Source: Comamonadaceae bacterium (lineage in GTDB: Bacteria; Pseudomonadota; Gammaproteobacteria; Burkholderiales; Burkholderiaceae_C). Taken from it: a DNA stretch of 8,362 nt. The position numbers and the translations under genes were made by a program. Shown piece after piece: positions 6,478 to 8,362 of the stretch (within the stretch, counting starts at the first letter, position 1; every line of letters starts with the position of its first letter). The notes under the pieces were generated by a model. It was not told the DNA's origin. It saw only the letters and a program-made list of their open reading frames with translations, and searched no databases. Location: the NCBI GenBank assembly GCA_947371775.1, contig CANBQX010000080.1:1-8362 (forward strand), read 5' to 3'.

Positions 6478-8007
6478 TTAGCGGTTGTAAGCGGTTTCGC
6501 CGTGGGAGCTAATGTCCAGGCCTTCGCGCTCTTCTTCTTCCGTCACGCGCAGACCGATCACCATATCGACCAACTTGAAGGACACGATAGAGACCACGCC
6601 GGACCAGATCACGGTAGTCAGCACGGCTTTGGTTTGGACCCAGACTTGTGCAGCGATCGAGAAGTCACCAGCGGTCACGCCGGTTGCAGTCACCCAATCA
6701 GCCACGTAGCCCGGTCCGCCCAAGGAAGGCGAGTTGAACACGCCGGTCAGGATCGCACCCAAGATACCGCAGACGCCGTGCACGCCGAACACGTCCAGGG
6801 TGTCGTCTGCGCCCAGCAGTTTCTTCAGCCCGTTCACGCCCCACAGACCGGCAAAGCCCGACAGGAAACCGATCACCAGCGCGCCACCGATGCCGACGTT
6901 GCCAGCAGCAGGGGTGATGGCCACCAGGCCAGCCACCGCGCCGGATGCTGCACCCAGCATGGACGCTTTACCGCGCATCAATGTCTCACCCACGCACCAG
7001 GCCAGCACAGCGGCAGCGGTTGCACCAAAGGTGTTGATGAAGGCCAGGGCCGCGAAACCGTTGGCTTCCAGGGCGGAGCCGGCGTTGAAACCGAACCAGC
7101 CCACCCACAGCAGCGAAGCGCCAACCATGGTCAGGGTCAGGCTGTGAGGCGCCATGGCTTCTTTGCCGTAACCGATGCGCTTGCCCACCATGAAGGCGCC
7201 CACCAGGCCCGCCACAGCGGCGTTGATATGCACCACGGTGCCGCCAGCGAAGTCCAGCGCGCCCATTTGCCACAGGTAACCGGCCTTGCCGTTCATGGCG
7301 TCCACCACTTCTTTGCCGGTGTAGGCGTCAGGACCCATCCAGAACCAGACCATGTGAGCGATCGGGGCGTAGCTGAAAGTGAACCACAGCACCATGAACG
7401 CCAGCACGGCAGAGAACTTCATGCGCTCGGCAAAAGCACCCACGATCAGCGCGCCGGTGATGCCTGCGAAAGTCGCTTGGAATGCGGCGAACACGATCTC
7501 AGGAATCACAACGCCCTTGCTGAAGGTCGCAGCGTTTGCAAACGTGCCAGCCGCGTTGTCCCAAATGCCCTTCATGAACAAACGGTCCCAGCCGCCAAAG
7601 AACGCGCCGCCCTCGGTGAACGCCAAGCTGTAGCCGTAAATGAACCACAGCACCACGATCAGCGAGAAGGTGACCATGACCTGCATGAGCACCGACAGCA
7701 TGTTTTTGCTGCGTACCAAGCCGCCGTAGAACAGTGCCAAGCCAGGAACCGTCATCAAGATCACCAACAGGGTGGAGACCATCATCCAAGCGGTGTCGCC
7801 CTTGTTAGGCACTGCCACGGGCGCGGATGCGTCAGCGGCCGGTGCGGCAGCGGCTGCTGCAGCGGGGGCTGCGGCGTCGGCAGGTGCAGCGGCCTTGGTT
7901 TCAGAAGCGGCAGTTGCCGCTGGAGCGGCTGTTTGTGCCAAGGCAAATGAGCCTGCCGTCAGCAGCCCCAAGCCCAGCGCGAGAGATACGAGTAGTTTTT
8001 TCATCAT
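6478..8007 (-). CDS. amtB: Ammonium transporter AmtB
   Basis: AmtB is a trimeric inner-membrane channel of the Amt/Rh family that takes up ammonium and is blocked by GlnK when nitrogen is plentiful. The 509-residue product starts with a signal peptide (KK, hydrophobic core, then FALAQ near 21-25), followed by an Ala/Pro-rich low-complexity stretch (about 26-66). The Amt domain begins near residue 70 with DTAWMMVSTLL. Diagnostic sites are Asp252 and His260 in DFAGGTVVHIN, and His410 in FGVHGVCGILGA. With E. coli AmtB as reference these correspond to Asp160 and the pore twin histidines 168 and 318. WFGFNAGSALEANG (304-317) is also conserved. The C-terminal tail TEEEEREGLDISSHGETAY is the GlnK-binding type. 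Compared with E. coli (about 428 residues) it has the N-terminal leader plus some 20 extra residues in the loop before Asp252 (about 222-248). Two ATGs are in tandem (8007 and 8004); the ribosome site AAAGGA is 4 nt from the first and 7 nt from the second, so either may be used. It is 22 nt downstream of glnK in the same operon. Confidence 0.97.
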   Translation of the reverse strand: MMKKLLVSLALGLGLLTAGSFALAQTAAPAATAASETKAAAPADAAAPAAAAAAAPAADASAPVAVPNKGDTAWMMVSTLLVILMTVPGLALFYGGLVRSKNMLSVLMQVMVTFSLIVVLWFIYGYSLAFTEGGAFFGGWDRLFMKGIWDNAAGTFANAATFSKGVVIPEIVFAAFQATFAGITGALIVGAFAERMKFSAVLAFMVLWFTFSYAPIAHMVWFWMGPDAYTGKEVVDAMNGKAGYLWQMGALDFAGGTVVHINAAVAGLVGAFMVGKRIGYGKEAMAPHSLTLTMVGASLLWVGWFGFNAGSALEANGFAALAFINTFGATAAAVLAWCVGETLMRGKASMLGAASGAVAGLVAITPAAGNVGIGGALVIGFLSGFAGLWGVNGLKKLLGADDTLDVFGVHGVCGILGAILTGVFNSPSLGGPGYVADWVTATGVTAGDFSIAAQVWVQTKAVLTTVIWSGVVSIVSFKLVDMVIGLRVTEEEEREGLDISSHGETAYNR

Positions 8008-8011
8008 GGAT

Positions 8012-8017
8012 TCCTTT
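8012..8017 (-). promoter_or_regulatory. Shine-Dalgarno site of amtB
   Basis: On the minus strand AAAGGA lies inside the 22-nt glnK-amtB gap. It is 4 nt before the first and 7 nt before the second of two consecutive ATG codons. The spacing slightly favours the second ATG (8004), which would remove one methionine from the product. Confidence 0.6.
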
Positions 8018-8029
8018 CTGTGCCGAGCG

Positions 8030-8362
8030 TTACAGCGCTTCTTTGCCGGTTTCACCCGTGCGGATACGCACCACCTGCTCGAGGTCGTACACGAAAACCT
8101 TGCCGTCACCGATCTTGCCGGTGCGGGCCGCGCCCTCAATGGCTTCAATGACGCGGTCCAACAGGGCCGAATCAATCGCTGCCTCAATCTTGACTTTGGG
8201 CAAGAAGTCGACGACGTACTCGGCGCCGCGGTACAACTCGGTGTGGCCTTTTTGGCGTCCGAAGCCTTTGACTTCGGTCACCGTAATGCCCTGGACGCCA
8301 ATGCTGGAGAGGGCTTCACGCACCTCGTCGAGCTTGAACGGTTTAATGATGGCCGTAACTAA
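8030..8362 (-). CDS. glnK: Nitrogen regulatory protein PII (GlnK), missing first two codons at right edge
   Basis: PII proteins sense 2-oxoglutarate, ATP/ADP and, through uridylylation, glutamine. GlnK binds AmtB and closes the channel. The readable part begins LVTAIIKPFKLDEVREAL at the window edge, which aligns with residue 3 of a 112-residue PII. The T-loop GFGRQKGHTELYRGAEY (35-51) contains the uridylylation site Tyr51. The B-loop TGKIGDGKVFV and the C-terminal RIRTGETGKEAL fit the ATP-binding and C-loop regions. No change in any key residue is seen. The 5' end (Met plus one codon), promoter and ribosome site are outside the window. An in-frame GTG at 8323 is an internal Val16 codon, not the start. 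Linkage to amtB 22 nt downstream is the main reason to call it GlnK rather than GlnB. In many proteobacteria this operon is driven by NtrC and sigma-54 under nitrogen limitation, but the control region is not visible here. Confidence 0.96.
   Translation of the reverse strand, partial: LVTAIIKPFKLDEVREALSSIGVQGITVTEVKGFGRQKGHTELYRGAEYVVDFLPKVKIEAAIDSALLDRVIEAIEGAARTGKIGDGKVFVYDLEQVVRIRTGETGKEAL

Noticed and set aside
7810..7940. Possible tandem repeat or CRISPR-like array in the GCN-rich region of amtB
   Set aside because: It is codon-level low complexity for an Ala-rich protein segment. There is no regular repeat-spacer unit.
6502..7950. 482-codon open frame on the plus strand, antisense to amtB
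   Set aside because: It is opposite a clear amtB. Its His/Gln/Gly-rich composition mirrors the GC-rich codons of amtB and shows no domain.

Overview
The window looks like ordinary chromosome from a GC-rich betaproteobacterium, most likely Burkholderiales and possibly near Comamonadaceae. This rests on the protein sequences (an AmtB with a signal peptide and Ala-rich leader, a glnK-amtB pair, an lplT gene divergent from alr) and on the strong G/C bias at third codon positions. The taxon is an inference; no rRNA or other marker gene is present.

Layout, left to right: the 5' part of alanine racemase (alr, minus strand, running off the left edge); a 131-bp divergent spacer; lplT (lysophospholipid transporter, plus) and, 40 bp later, a Cys-type glutathione peroxidase (plus). 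A short convergent spacer with a perfect hairpin follows. Then come glcF and glcE on the minus strand, transcribed glcE to glcF, encoding two subunits of glycolate oxidase. A 137-bp divergent spacer separates glcE from a MobA/MocA-like nucleotidyltransferase (plus). That gene overlaps tail-to-tail by 16 bp with an SMP-30/gluconolactonase-family gene (minus). A 147-bp spacer carries the clear intrinsic terminator of the next unit, the glnK-amtB operon (minus). glnK lacks only its first two codons at the right edge.

Functionally the genes are separate housekeeping modules: peptidoglycan precursor supply (alr), membrane phospholipid repair (lplT), peroxide defence (gpx), glycolate oxidation (glcEF), probable cofactor cytidylylation or a related nucleotide transfer, lactone hydrolysis, and nitrogen-regulated ammonium uptake (glnK-amtB). 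I found no mobile element, CRISPR array, tRNA, rRNA or defence system, and nothing I would call a new biological system. The observations most worth a second look are small: glcD is not next to glcEF, a perfect hairpin sits in the glcE leader, the amtB 3' end has tandem hairpins with a possible alternative fold, and one nucleotidyltransferase is compact and unusual in its middle part.
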